DNA of 44,270 nt from a virus: positions 1 to 44,270 of the IMG/VR virus record IMGVR_UViG_3300034072_000212; one strand, 5' to 3'. Below the pieces are notes generated by a model. It did not search any database. It saw only the letters and a program-made list of their open reading frames with translations, and was not told the DNA's origin. This document shows, piece by piece, positions 28,311-36,729 of this stretch (within the stretch, counting starts at the first letter, position 1; every line of letters begins with the position of its first letter). A program made the position numbers and the translations under genes.

Positions 28311-29120
28311 TTACCTACCACCGAAAGGAGAACGTGGTTTAGTAGTCTGCAAGTTCTGTGGAATAGCACCCTTACCTTTGTAAGTAATGTTATTGCCAAA
28401 AGGTGTTTGCTCAAGTTCCCACTTAATACCACTGTCGTCAGAGCCACCACCACCAGATGCAGCACGTATCTTAGCAATAGCCCTCTGTTGCTCTACATCT
28501 TTCATCCTAGCTTGTGCATTGAGCATAGCTGCTTCTGCTGTAGTCTTATCATTGGCATCGCCATAACTCATACCATTGAGATTAGGAATGACATTGTAGC
28601 TATCAACAGGAGTAGTAGGCTCGGTGACACCACGTTGTAGTGCTGCAACTCTATCCTCATTTGTCAAGATACCAGCGTCATACAGCTCGCTAGTAGCTTC
28701 TGCCTCTGTCTTGCGTGTACCAGCTTCACGATCTGCAATGCGAGTTGTGTCATTAACTATTGCACCAATAGGATCAATCAGTCCCATGGTCTTAGCAGGC
28801 ACAACACTGTTAAGAATACCTTTGTCTGCATAATCACCCAATTTATTGAGTACAGCAAGTCGGATTTCAGCATCAATATCTTTGTCCATCAACATAGACA
28901 TATACTGTTGTATCTGTGCTTGATCTTCTTGCCCTTGCTGCTGTGCATTCTGTTCTCTACCAAGCAAACCCAAGTAGTGTGCACTACCGAACAGAGGGTC
29001 AGACTGTGCTTTGGCAACCATTGCATTAGCAGCAGCAGGTGCAAATACTTTATACTCTTGATCTGCACGTTCCTGTTGTGCCTGCAACATAGCAGTGATG
29101 TTCTTAAGACGATCAGACAT
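28311..29120 (-). CDS. Internal virion protein (269 aa)
   Basis: Begins MSDRLKNITAMLQAQQERAD. Mostly helical with Gln/Ala-rich stretches (NAQQQGQEDQAQIQQYM), a Gly/Ser linker (SGGGGSDDSG) and a basic C-terminus ending RSPFGGR. Located among ejection genes, 2 bases before the 1382-aa gene. Its composition fits proteins packed in the capsid and ejected with DNA. No catalytic motif. Confidence 0.7.
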   Translation of the reverse strand: MSDRLKNITAMLQAQQERADQEYKVFAPAAANAMVAKAQSDPLFGSAHYLGLLGREQNAQQQGQEDQAQIQQYMSMLMDKDIDAEIRLAVLNKLGDYADKGILNSVVPAKTMGLIDPIGAIVNDTTRIADREAGTRKTEAEATSELYDAGILTNEDRVAALQRGVTEPTTPVDSYNVIPNLNGMSYGDANDKTTAEAAMLNAQARMKDVEQQRAIAKIRAASGGGGSDDSGIKWELEQTPFGNNITYKGKGAIPQNLQTTKPRSPFGGR

Positions 29121-29131
29121 ATCACTACTCC

Positions 29132-30100
29132 TTAAATCTTCAAGCCTGCACCAGATGCAGCACTGCCAATACCTGCCAAGAAATCACCAAACAGATTGTA
29201 GTTGGTGTTATTCATCCTCTGTTGTGCACCACTACGCAAGCCAGACGCAGCATTACCAACAGTAGCAGCAGCAGTACCACTGCCACCCATACCAATCTCA
29301 TACTTGCTTAGATCAATCTTCTGTTGATCCTGTGCAATAGCACGACCTTCTGCATCATACGTAGATGGAGCAAAGCCAGTATCAAACCTGTCGTTAGCCT
29401 GTGTAGTGAACAATCCATACATATTACCACGATCAGACAACCTATTACGGTTGATGCCTTCTGCGATCTGCATACCTTCTATGTCAGGAGAGCCAATTTG
29501 GAGACGATCCTGAGCACGTGACCGTGCAATGTTCCTAAGTGCAGACTCAACACTGCTAGAGCCAGTGCGTAGACCGAGAGTAGTAGCAGCGCGAGCCGCA
29601 TCATCGTAACCCGCATTTATAGCTGCCTCTCTATCAGTGCGCAACTGATTACCAATACGAGTTCCATCGACTTGACCAATGCCACCAATGAAATCCAATA
29701 GATTAGTTCTAGCAGCATTAGCATCACCAGAAGCTTGCTGCCTACGACCTTCTACATCAAGGATACCTTGACGCCTGATAGCCTGATCGATCGTATTACG
29801 TGCAAGTTCTTCACCATAGCTGGCATCTTGTATCTGCCTCTGCTGCGGTCCAAGAGTTGTCTTGTACGTGTTAGTAGTAGGATCGAACCCACTAGTACCA
29901 CCAGACGGATCAACTAGATTGAAGTTACGACCTTGCAAATCTTTAGACAGTGATTGAATGTAGTCACCGTACTCGATCTGCTTGTCAGCAAGCTTCTTCT
30001 GTAGTTCATAATCACGCTTGGCTTGTTTGTTCTTCTTGCTACCACCGATCAGACCACTGATAGCAGAACCAACTCCAAGCACCGCATTAAAGATGCTCAT
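29132..30100 (-). CDS. Ejection-type internal protein (322 aa)
   Basis: I start at the ATG at 30100 (MSIFNAVLGVGSAISGLIGG) rather than the TTG one codon earlier. The amphipathic, glycine-rich N-terminus is typical of P22 gp7/gp20-like pilot proteins, which insert in the membrane on ejection. Residues 20-60 are charged helix, then Arg/Gln/Ala-rich helices follow; the C-terminus is glycine-rich (FLAGIGSAASGAGLKI). The ATG overlaps the upstream stop (TGATG). A role as DNA-ejection protein is inferred from context and composition. Confidence 0.72.
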   Translation of the reverse strand: MSIFNAVLGVGSAISGLIGGSKKNKQAKRDYELQKKLADKQIEYGDYIQSLSKDLQGRNFNLVDPSGGTSGFDPTTNTYKTTLGPQQRQIQDASYGEELARNTIDQAIRRQGILDVEGRRQQASGDANAARTNLLDFIGGIGQVDGTRIGNQLRTDREAAINAGYDDAARAATTLGLRTGSSSVESALRNIARSRAQDRLQIGSPDIEGMQIAEGINRNRLSDRGNMYGLFTTQANDRFDTGFAPSTYDAEGRAIAQDQQKIDLSKYEIGMGGSGTAAATVGNAASGLRSGAQQRMNNTNYNLFGDFLAGIGSAASGAGLKI

Positions 30101-31023
30101 CAAAATACTCCTTGCGATCCAAGACCTCGGCCCTGTTCACTACGACGTTTGCGCTCTGCCAATGCAGTAGCTACATCAGTATCTCGCAAGTTCTGCGCAC
30201 CTTGTGCTTGTCCTGCGGTATTAGTAATCTTACTAAAGTCGAACAAGTTAGTACCACCAAAAGCACCAAGCAGTTCACCATTTGCATTAGTCTGTGCACG
30301 TTGTCCAATCTCATTACCACGCGACACAAAGTCATTAAAGTCGAAGTTACGACCTAGCTGGAACGTGTTAGCTGCATTGTAAGCATCATCACGTACTTCA
30401 TCAGCTTGACTGCGATACTTATCAATGATACCAGATGCAAGATTAGACAACTGTGCTCGTCCAGCTTCTGCACCTTGATTAATAGTATTCATGCCAGCTT
30501 GTTGACCACGCTCATTGAAAATACCGCGAGCAGTCCCCCGATCGAGAAACTGCTGCGCGGAAGTTTTTTGCTCATTGAGTATGTCATTGATCGCATTGTC
30601 TAGTAAGTTGCTGCCTACAACGCGACTACCATAATTGCGGCCAAACAGTTCATCAGCCTGACGAGTGAGTTGGCTACGTTGTTCGCTTTCCTTCCCACTC
30701 AAAGCAGTACTAGCTATGTTACGACCGTCAATAGATGCTGGATCACCGCCTTTCTGTACGTTAGAAACTGCACGATCAATCTCCTGTTGCAACAAGTCTT
30801 GATATGTGTTTCCTACTCCTCTGCTGTTGGCGTAACCGAGCGCATCCTGCAACAGTCTACTACGCAGTTCGTCAATATTGACTGTCTGAGTAGGACTCGT
30901 GATTGCAGGAGTTGGTGCAACTGCTTGTGTAGTAACTGGTTGTGACAATGAAACAGCTTCGGGACCACCGTAGTTCTGCCCCATCAACTGCGTGTACCAG
31001 TCAGCAGCATTGTAATTCAACAT
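30100..31023 (-). CDS. Internal virion protein, first gene of the ejection unit (307 aa)
   Basis: Begins MLNYNAADWYTQLMGQNYGG. A Pro/Thr-rich stretch at 30-50, then helical Gln/Arg/Asn/Ala-rich sequence with the repeated elements LRSRLLQDALGYANSRG, DNAINDILNEQKTSAQQF and GRAQLSNLASGIIDKYRSQAD. It resembles the other two ejection-type proteins in composition. The consensus minus-strand promoter at 31085-31112 lies about 60 bases upstream, so it opens the transcription unit. Confidence 0.7.
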   Translation of the reverse strand: MLNYNAADWYTQLMGQNYGGPEAVSLSQPVTTQAVAPTPAITSPTQTVNIDELRSRLLQDALGYANSRGVGNTYQDLLQQEIDRAVSNVQKGGDPASIDGRNIASTALSGKESEQRSQLTRQADELFGRNYGSRVVGSNLLDNAINDILNEQKTSAQQFLDRGTARGIFNERGQQAGMNTINQGAEAGRAQLSNLASGIIDKYRSQADEVRDDAYNAANTFQLGRNFDFNDFVSRGNEIGQRAQTNANGELLGAFGGTNLFDFSKITNTAGQAQGAQNLRDTDVATALAERKRRSEQGRGLGSQGVF

Positions 31024-31084
31024 CGCATGTGGTCCCTATTTCAGAATAGATGTGTGGGGGGTCTTTGGGTCGTCCTTATACGAC

Positions 31085-31112
31085 AGTATACACCCCCCGC
31101 CGCTTCTGTCAA
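31085..31112 (-). promoter_or_regulatory. Consensus promoter for the ejection-protein genes
   Basis: On the minus strand TTGACA (plus 31107-31112), a 16-base spacer rich in G and then TATACT (plus 31085-31090). A hairpin GTCGT-ATAAGG-ACGAC follows in the leader. It is the best-matching minus-strand promoter I see and stands between the lysis cassette and the ejection genes. Confidence 0.7.
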
Positions 31113-31153
31113 GTGCTTTTTTCAGTTTGATCCAAAAATATCTTAACACGAGT

Positions 31154-31408
31154 TTAGAAAGTTTTGGGTGTTTGATTGCAGTCATTATTAACAACACACT
31201 CATATGTAGAGTTGTGGGCATCGATCTGGTCTTGTGTCTCTTTTGTATCGATGCCATCTGTGTCAATTCCACCTGCTTTAGTGATTGGTTTAGCTAATAG
31301 TTCGTAATTACTGACAGTCCGCACGGTTTCTGTCGTATTTCTCACACAACCTACGATTACGAGCGTCATCAGTAGGAGTGTTAGCGTTGTCGTTGGCTTT
31401 CTTAACAT
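31154..31408 (-). CDS. Outer-membrane spanin-like lipoprotein (Rz1-like)
   Basis: Starts at the ATG at 31408 with AAGGTGA upstream, 84 residues. A basic start, a hydrophobic segment LTLLLMTLVIVGC and Cys21 form a lipoprotein signal (lipobox VIVGC), so the mature protein would be acylated and tethered to the outer membrane. The frame overlaps the 3' part of the i-spanin-like gene by about 100 bases, the usual Rz/Rz1 arrangement. Mature part is about 63 residues, longer than lambda Rz1 and not notably Pro-rich. Confidence 0.75.
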   Translation of the reverse strand: MLRKPTTTLTLLLMTLVIVGCVRNTTETVRTVSNYELLAKPITKAGGIDTDGIDTKETQDQIDAHNSTYECVVNNDCNQTPKTF

Positions 31409-31595
31409 CTTCAATCACCTTCTCATTGCTTGTAGCACGTTCTTGCAGCACACCAGACTCTTTAGAAGTCTTTGCAATCATCTTATTACCAGTTGTAATG
31501 GCCATATAGATGGATGCAAGCAGTGCAACAAACAGAAGTCCTGCTACAATCCATTTACCGTGTTTGGTCCATATCAGACCTGCTATTGTCCACAT
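31308..31595 (-). CDS. Inner-membrane spanin-like protein (Rz-like)
   Basis: 95 residues. An N-terminal transmembrane helix (KWIVAGLLFVALLASIYMAI, about 14-33) and a charged helical periplasmic part (SKESGVLQERATSNEKVIED) are typical of i-spanins, which span the periplasm with the lipoprotein encoded in an overlapping frame. Together they fuse the membranes at the end of lysis. C-terminal Cys residues (RLCEKYDRNRADCQ) may form a disulphide. It overlaps the putative holin's 3' end by 41 bases. Confidence 0.8.
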   Translation of the reverse strand: MWTIAGLIWTKHGKWIVAGLLFVALLASIYMAITTGNKMIAKTSKESGVLQERATSNEKVIEDVKKANDNANTPTDDARNRRLCEKYDRNRADCQ

Positions 31596-31815
31596 TTTTC
31601 CTGTCCTCTATCGTTCTCATCTTACCGCCAGAACTCGATCCAAACCAGAAATCCCATGCACTCTTGACTAGAAGTGTCCATGTTGCGATCGTACTGCCTT
31701 TGAGCAAGTTATCAGCAGAATACTTGAGTACCCACCAAGATGCCCACGCAAAGATGACAAGGATCACTACAGTTAGGAACTGTAAGAACATCCTGTTGGG
31801 AAGCATGTCACGCAT
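31555..31815 (-). CDS. Putative holin (86 aa)
   Basis: I start at the ATG at 31815 (MRDMLPNRMFLQFLTVVILV), overlapping the lysozyme stop; the longer upstream frame lies inside the lysozyme gene. A strong hydrophobic helix (FLQFLTVVILVIFAWASWWVL, about 10-30), a polar linker and a weaker second segment (TWTLLVKSAWDFWFG) precede a charged tail. This resembles small holins that open the inner membrane to release endolysin. A second membrane protein at 32352 is the other candidate. Confidence 0.65.
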   Translation of the reverse strand: MRDMLPNRMFLQFLTVVILVIFAWASWWVLKYSADNLLKGSTIATWTLLVKSAWDFWFGSSSGGKMRTIEDRKNVDNSRSDMDQTR

Positions 31816-32359
31816 TTCCGAGTCTCTTGTCAACCCACCCGTAAAAATACTTTTCACTAAGTTCACGACGCTCACAAATAGTCGCATAACGTTCACCTTG
31901 GAATGCATCAAGAATGCGGATTAGTACTTCCTCGCCACGAGTGCCACGAAGTTCAGCAAAAGAACGCAAAGCCCGATGACTTGCAGGACCAAATCTACCA
32001 TCTGCAACAATATCTCCGTATGCAGTACCACGATTGTTAAGCAAGTTCAATGCACGCTGCAAGAAGCGAACAGGAATTGCTTGGCCCATATTAACTCCCG
32101 TATCGAACATTTCGTTGGCAACACGTGGATACACCCCTGCCACCATATCCAGACCGACACGCTTCCAGTAGTATTCGTAGTAGATACTAATTGCTTCATC
32201 ACGAGTCATGTCCCTCATTGGTTTGTTGTAACCAGTGGATACTGCAACAGCTTTAGTAATACCCCAATTAGTCTCACCACCGGGATCATCACGATCAAAT
32301 ACGTAACCGCCTTCATGACCTAGTGTAGCACTGATAGCCTTACGTGCGTGTTCATTCAT
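31808..32359 (-). CDS. GH108-type endolysin (N-acetylmuramidase)
   Basis: I start at the ATG at 32359 (MNEHARKAISATLGHEGGYV) because AAGGTGA lies 5-7 bases upstream; a GTG at 32368 is possible. 183 residues. HEGGYV (15-20) carries the catalytic Glu16 and DPGGETNWGIT (23-33) is the signature of the glycoside hydrolase 108 family. MFDTGVNMG (about 83-91) continues the fold, and the C-terminal part (about 110-183, with DGRFGPAS) matches the peptidoglycan-binding domain PG_binding_3. It cleaves the glycan strands of the cell wall. No signal peptide, so it needs a holin. Confidence 0.88.
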   Translation of the reverse strand: MNEHARKAISATLGHEGGYVFDRDDPGGETNWGITKAVAVSTGYNKPMRDMTRDEAISIYYEYYWKRVGLDMVAGVYPRVANEMFDTGVNMGQAIPVRFLQRALNLLNNRGTAYGDIVADGRFGPASHRALRSFAELRGTRGEEVLIRILDAFQGERYATICERRELSEKYFYGWVDKRLGNA

Positions 32360-32615
32360 GTTTGTCACCTTCCAATTTAGCTACTCGATCTTCTAATGCT
32401 TTTAGATTGGCATTGTAGTCAAGTCTATCATCTGTGAGCCTCTGTACATTAGTCTCAATAACTGCAACACGTATCAATAGACTAGATACATTTGTTCCAA
32501 TCCAGAACAACATGCCTAATACTACAGCAGTAATTACACTTAGTGCAGTCTTTTCCAATGTACCTAACTCACTGTGGATAGGCTTCTTTCCTTCTTGTGT
32601 AACTTCCACTGGCAA
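32352..32615 (-). CDS. Membrane/coiled-coil protein of the lysis cassette (87 aa)
   Basis: Begins MPVEVTQEGKKPIHSELGTL. One transmembrane helix (ALSVITAVVLGMLFWIGTNV, about 24-43) and then a coiled coil (TNVQRLTDDRLDYNANLKAL). The order, a short cytoplasmic end, one helix and a coiled coil, resembles XhlA-like or class-II-type holin accessories. Its stop overlaps the endolysin start. It may be the holin, an antiholin or an accessory; the sequence cannot decide. Confidence 0.6.
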   Translation of the reverse strand: MPVEVTQEGKKPIHSELGTLEKTALSVITAVVLGMLFWIGTNVSSLLIRVAVIETNVQRLTDDRLDYNANLKALEDRVAKLEGDKHE

Positions 32616-32620
32616 TCTCC

Positions 32621-33085
32621 TTACAGTGTGCTAACCCAGTAAATCTGTACAAAGACAGTATTAGACTCTGCTACAATGCCATTATCATCAGTAACAGTAC
32701 ACTTAAATGTAGCATTGTAATCCACACCATCGAATGCACCAGTGACAGTAAATGTAGTAGATGCACTTGTTGGACTATCAATAGTGACTAGAGCAGTACC
32801 AGAGACGAGTTCCCAATTGTATGTAAATGGACTTGTACCACCAGTGACGTTGCAAGTAACAGAACCACTAGTAACATCACCAGATACAGATGCACCAGAG
32901 TCTACACCAATAAGAACAGTTGTACTCAGTGCAGCAGATAGATACACAAATACTGTACGTAGAGTGTTGCCATCATCACGCATCTTGACTGTCTGTATAG
33001 TACGCAACACATTACTTGCATCACGAAACCTGATACGTGTTACAGTCCGTAGTATGCCTAATTCGTCTCTGATCTTGATGCCCAT
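32621..33085 (-). CDS. Ig-like tail-associated protein with N-terminal repeats (154 aa)
   Basis: Begins with three tandem units of about 14 residues: KIRDELGILRTVTR, then IRFRDASNVLRTIQT, then VKMRDDGNTLRTVFV. Residues 55-154 form an Ig-like beta-sandwich (SGDVTSGSVTCNVTGGTSPF; FTVTGAFDGVDYNATFKC). Ig-like domains on phage virions often mediate weak surface adhesion. It lies between the tail-fibre gene and the lysis cassette. Tail association is inferred from position. Confidence 0.68.
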   Translation of the reverse strand: MGIKIRDELGILRTVTRIRFRDASNVLRTIQTVKMRDDGNTLRTVFVYLSAALSTTVLIGVDSGASVSGDVTSGSVTCNVTGGTSPFTYNWELVSGTALVTIDSPTSASTTFTVTGAFDGVDYNATFKCTVTDDNGIVAESNTVFVQIYWVSTL

Positions 33086-33088
33086 AGA

Positions 33089-34351
33089 TTACCACTCAAA
33101 TACCATATCACCTGGAGCACTTGTAGGATCAGTGCCAGCAGCCTGTGCATAAATACGACTGTCAGTGTAACCAGTAGCTACAAAGTGAGGAAATGCACCA
33201 CGACCAGTCCTAACAAGTGCTCCACCCATAGTACCACCACCAGCAGCAAGATTGTTGAATGCAACACCAGCACTAGAAGCACCAGTACCACCGTTAGCAA
33301 TGCTCAAGTCAGTGCCAGACCAGTTGCTATCACTGATAGTCGATAGAGTAGCTAGAGAGCCTAGACCAAGATTGGTTCGAGCGTCGGATGCAGTAGTCGC
33401 ACCAGTACCACCATTTGCAACAGCTACTGTACCTGTAAGTCTATTAGCAGGAAATGATGTAGCATCAAGTGAGCCTGTAATAACAAATGCACCCGTAACA
33501 GATACGTTGCCAGTAATCAGTATATTGCCTGCAACATCTAACTCACTTGTCGGAGCAGCCTTATTGATGCCAACTCGACTATTGACTACATCAACAAAGA
33601 CACCAGTGACGCTGCCAGCATTACCAATCTGCATGACACCAGTTGTATTGACTTCTCGTACAGTAACAGGGGTAGCACCATTTAGTGTCAGCTGTATACC
33701 ACGAGTAGAGCGTGCATCAAAGATATATCCAGCAGCAGAAGTGAAACTCATTTTATCTGTTACATGTGAGTATGCAATGCTTCCTGCATCGTCATCGCTA
33801 TCACCAAAGTTAATACGTCCTACACCATTTGTAGGCGTCATGATGCTAAGACCAGCAGCAGTTGATCCAGACGAAATGACTAAATCATCTGCATTTGTAT
33901 TAGGAGTATTTGCAGTTCCTCCAGATGCTGTAATGGTGACTTTGTTGAACCTGTAGATGGGATCAAGCAAGTTAAACTGCGTACCGTCATACAATACACG
34001 TATTACACTACCACTAACAATGTCATCAGCAGTTGCAGCACTGCCTAGAACAAATAAGTTCTTAGCACCAAGTCCATTAACATTAATAGTAGTAGCACCA
34101 GTATTCGTAGCAGCCACCTTGATAGACAGAAGTAAGCCACTAGTGTATGCAGTAATATCAGTAAACGTGGCAGCGATAGCATTAGCTGTACCAGTACCTA
34201 CTGCAAACGGAATAGGCACAGTTGCATCTTCTAGAGCCTTGAGAAATGCATCTACAAGACGCCAGTTGTTCCATTCATCTTCATGCCAAGCCTGTGAATT
34301 GAAATCAATCAAGCCAAAGTTGAAGTTTGAAGTATAAGCACTAACACTCAT
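33089..34351 (-). CDS. Tail fibre protein
   Basis: 420 residues. The N-terminus (MSVSAYTSNFNFGLIDFNSQ) differs from the T7 anchor type; the middle is Gly/Thr/Ala/Asn-rich beta sequence, and the repeats VANGGTGATTASDARTNLGLG-type (about 310-335) and IANGGTGASSAGVAFNNLA-type (about 350-368) are hallmark tail-fibre motifs. The C-terminus (GTDPTSAPGDMVFEW) is short, with no chaperone domain evident. It is the likely primary adsorption fibre, complementing the tailspike. Overlaps the upstream gene by 4 bases. Confidence 0.85.
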   Translation of the reverse strand: MSVSAYTSNFNFGLIDFNSQAWHEDEWNNWRLVDAFLKALEDATVPIPFAVGTGTANAIAATFTDITAYTSGLLLSIKVAATNTGATTINVNGLGAKNLFVLGSAATADDIVSGSVIRVLYDGTQFNLLDPIYRFNKVTITASGGTANTPNTNADDLVISSGSTAAGLSIMTPTNGVGRINFGDSDDDAGSIAYSHVTDKMSFTSAAGYIFDARSTRGIQLTLNGATPVTVREVNTTGVMQIGNAGSVTGVFVDVVNSRVGINKAAPTSELDVAGNILITGNVSVTGAFVITGSLDATSFPANRLTGTVAVANGGTGATTASDARTNLGLGSLATLSTISDSNWSGTDLSIANGGTGASSAGVAFNNLAAGGGTMGGALVRTGRGAFPHFVATGYTDSRIYAQAAGTDPTSAPGDMVFEW

Positions 34352-36000
34352 ATCCTAATTCCTAGTCTCTTGTAGCGCATAGTGATCGAAATGAAAGCAA
34401 GTTTATCTCTAACAGAACCAGTGAATCTTAGTCTAGCTATCTGGAACTTAGCAGGCCACGCGTATAGCTTCTTGTAACTTGTGTTACGTCCACCACCAAA
34501 TGGTTGAGGTCCATTACCGTAGCCGCCTTGTGATCCACCACTAAACTCTGTTGACAAAGAGAAGCTAGACTGCTCATCTACTGTCATACGACAAGTGAAC
34601 TCACCCTCACCACTGGTATCAAAACTGATGTACTTACTCTCTTTGTTCCTAGCACGATCACCAAGATCAAGCCATGGCATTTCCCAATCAAACTCAATCT
34701 CATTACCTTCTGGATTAGGTGTAGCAGAGATCGTGTCTACAGCATCAGCATAGATAGGATTGTCACGTGAGCCATACAACCAGATGTTGCCATCTTTATC
34801 ACCAAAGAACACACTGCGTCCAATCGATCGACAACCACACGTGAAGTTCCAACCTTCAAACACGCACCAGTTGTTCTGACGCAGTGACGGCTTATAGTTG
34901 AATACGAATGCTTTAGTCTCTGTAGTATCTTCAACAGTGTTAGCATTAGGCACGAACAGCATGTACTGACCTTCACGAGAGTCGTATACACGGAACACTC
35001 TATCTTCTAGTTCTTCTACAGACAATGCATCATATGCAGCAGTAATCTCTGGATCGATCAGTTCACTCATGCGTTCAGGCTTGAAACTGCTGGACAAGAT
35101 AGTACGCTTGATAGAGGGTACACCCTGCAAGTCAGCAAGCAAACCATCATCACCAACTGCAATAGCTGCACGATGTGAGAAGCTACCATGATCCCTGATT
35201 ACATCACTAAAGTCAGGTTCATGGTCATCACCAGTATAGATACCTAGAGTACCTACAACAGTGCCCTCAAGAAACAACACAAGCACTTTGTCACGGAACG
35301 GCAGTAGACCACGAATGGCAGTAGCATCACTAAGACCATTCACATCCACAAATGTAGCATCATTAGGTGGTGGATCACCAAACCAAGTACCAGCTGCACC
35401 ACGTTGTGAGATGTGTACCCTCTTAGGATTGAGAGGGTCACCTGCCATTAACAGATAACGACCAGCAGCCACAACATACCTACAGATAGGTACATTGATG
35501 TTAGTGTTAGTAGCGTTGTCTTGTAGATACTCGACTTGGAAGTCGCTAGTTACAGTGAGTGGTTTGTCACTACCATTGCAGATAATAAGTTCACCACCGA
35601 ACACTGCAAATGACACAAATGTAGTCGGTCCCCAAGCAGCAGGAGCATCAGGGAGCGCAGCAGCAATTGTAGTATCAAAGATGCGGGTTACAGCACCAGT
35701 ACCGTTGACACGCAGTATTTCACCATTACTACCTACTACAATGATATTGTTGTTGAAGAATTCAATATTGACTATATAGGCAGTACTAGTAAATAATGCT
35801 GCACATTGTGCAAACAATCTATAACCATATCGTACAGATACTTTGCCGTCGTTGTCAGCGAACACATTACGCATGACTGTGCTGTACTTGAAGTCCATGT
35901 TTAGTGGATCATCAATAACATTAAGGCCGCCACTGAAACCACGTAGTGTCGCAGTTTGCAATGGCAGCCTTGCTCTGATCTGTTTAGTAATAGACTTCAT
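34348..36000 (-). CDS. Podoviral tail hub/nozzle protein (P22 gp10-like stabilisation protein)
   Basis: 550 residues, starting MKSITKQIRARLPLQTATLR. The repetitive beta blades (VVGSNGEILRVNGTGAVT; YLLMAGDPLNPKRVHISQRG; VFFGDKDGNIWLYGSRD) resemble the beta-propeller of the tail tubular protein B / gp10 class, which closes the portal channel and forms the tail nozzle. It directly follows the adaptor gene, sharing TAATG. Assigned by fold-like pattern and position, not by a diagnostic motif. Confidence 0.72.
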   Translation of the reverse strand: MKSITKQIRARLPLQTATLRGFSGGLNVIDDPLNMDFKYSTVMRNVFADNDGKVSVRYGYRLFAQCAALFTSTAYIVNIEFFNNNIIVVGSNGEILRVNGTGAVTRIFDTTIAAALPDAPAAWGPTTFVSFAVFGGELIICNGSDKPLTVTSDFQVEYLQDNATNTNINVPICRYVVAAGRYLLMAGDPLNPKRVHISQRGAAGTWFGDPPPNDATFVDVNGLSDATAIRGLLPFRDKVLVLFLEGTVVGTLGIYTGDDHEPDFSDVIRDHGSFSHRAAIAVGDDGLLADLQGVPSIKRTILSSSFKPERMSELIDPEITAAYDALSVEELEDRVFRVYDSREGQYMLFVPNANTVEDTTETKAFVFNYKPSLRQNNWCVFEGWNFTCGCRSIGRSVFFGDKDGNIWLYGSRDNPIYADAVDTISATPNPEGNEIEFDWEMPWLDLGDRARNKESKYISFDTSGEGEFTCRMTVDEQSSFSLSTEFSGGSQGGYGNGPQPFGGGRNTSYKKLYAWPAKFQIARLRFTGSVRDKLAFISITMRYKRLGIRI

Positions 36001-36653
36001 TATCTACTCCATTCAGACCATCTATCCGGAATGTCAGCACTTTCTGTATCTAGCAGAATAGGCGCATGTAGATTGTCTTTCTTTAGTTGATCGTACTTGG
36101 ACTCATACAGGATACGATGCTTCTCTGCACTTGCTAGGTTGTCGTCATCTGTGAAGTACTGCCATGCAGCAAAGTGAGTTAGTACAGTAGAGTCGAATGG
36201 TACTTCATCAGTCAACAAGAAGTCATCATAACGCTTCCTACCTACAATCAGAAGTGTGCCAGTAGCTGTAGCAGGATAAACTCGAAACAACTTTGCTTCA
36301 CCACTGGCTTCTATGAACCTAGGTGTACCATCACCAATAGGAATAGTACTGTTATAGCCAGATGGCATTTCAGGCAAAGGTCTGCGAGAGTTTTCCTTGA
36401 ATATATATTGAATATCCTCATACCGAGTGATATGAGTTAGTGCAGTACTAATCTCACCAGTAGTACCATTCAAAGTTCTAGTCTCACGACGACGAAACTG
36501 TGGCCACCACTGATCTGCATACACATGATCAAATGCGTCCTGCACAAACTGCATTATAACTTCTTGTGAGTACAACTGTACCTGTGAGCCTGCAACCTGA
36601 TATAGTGCACGCTCAACACGAGTTACAAGTTGTTGCATTGTTTTGTAAGTCAT
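36000..36653 (-). CDS. Tail adaptor protein (gp4 / tail tubular A-like)
   Basis: 217 residues: a helical first part (MQQLVTRVERALYQVAGSQV; IMQFVQDAFDHVYADQWWPQ) followed by beta sequence and a C-terminal helical part. This size and order fit the adaptor rings under the portal (P22 gp4, T7 gp11). It starts shortly after a stem-loop and a GAGGTG ribosome site and lies just before the nozzle-like gene. The exact homologue is not certain. Confidence 0.7.
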   Translation of the reverse strand: MTYKTMQQLVTRVERALYQVAGSQVQLYSQEVIMQFVQDAFDHVYADQWWPQFRRRETRTLNGTTGEISTALTHITRYEDIQYIFKENSRRPLPEMPSGYNSTIPIGDGTPRFIEASGEAKLFRVYPATATGTLLIVGRKRYDDFLLTDEVPFDSTVLTHFAAWQYFTDDDNLASAEKHRILYESKYDQLKKDNLHAPILLDTESADIPDRWSEWSR

Positions 36654-36667
36654 AACACACCTCTATT

Positions 36668-36701
36668 GTGGGGAGAAGCAGGACGGTGTACTTCTCCCCA
36701 C
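36668..36701 (-). promoter_or_regulatory. Stem-loop before the adaptor gene
   Basis: GTGGGGAGAAG (36668-36678) pairs perfectly over 11 bases with CTTCTCCCCAC (36691-36701). In the minus direction AATAGAGGTGTGTTATG follows, with the ribosome site of the adaptor gene. It separates the head genes from the tail genes. No T-run, so it may limit read-through or protect the downstream mRNA. Confidence 0.65.
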
Positions 36702-36729
36702 GCACTACATAACAGGAAGGGATTAACTG

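Noticed and set aside
33252-33956. Long plus-strand frame (234 codons) over the tail-fibre gene
   Set aside because: It is the complement of a Gly/Thr/Ala-rich fibre gene, has no ribosome site, and is in the wrong direction for the operon. The same holds for long opposite frames at 37804-38652, 40261-41061, 3278-3703 and 5391-6005.
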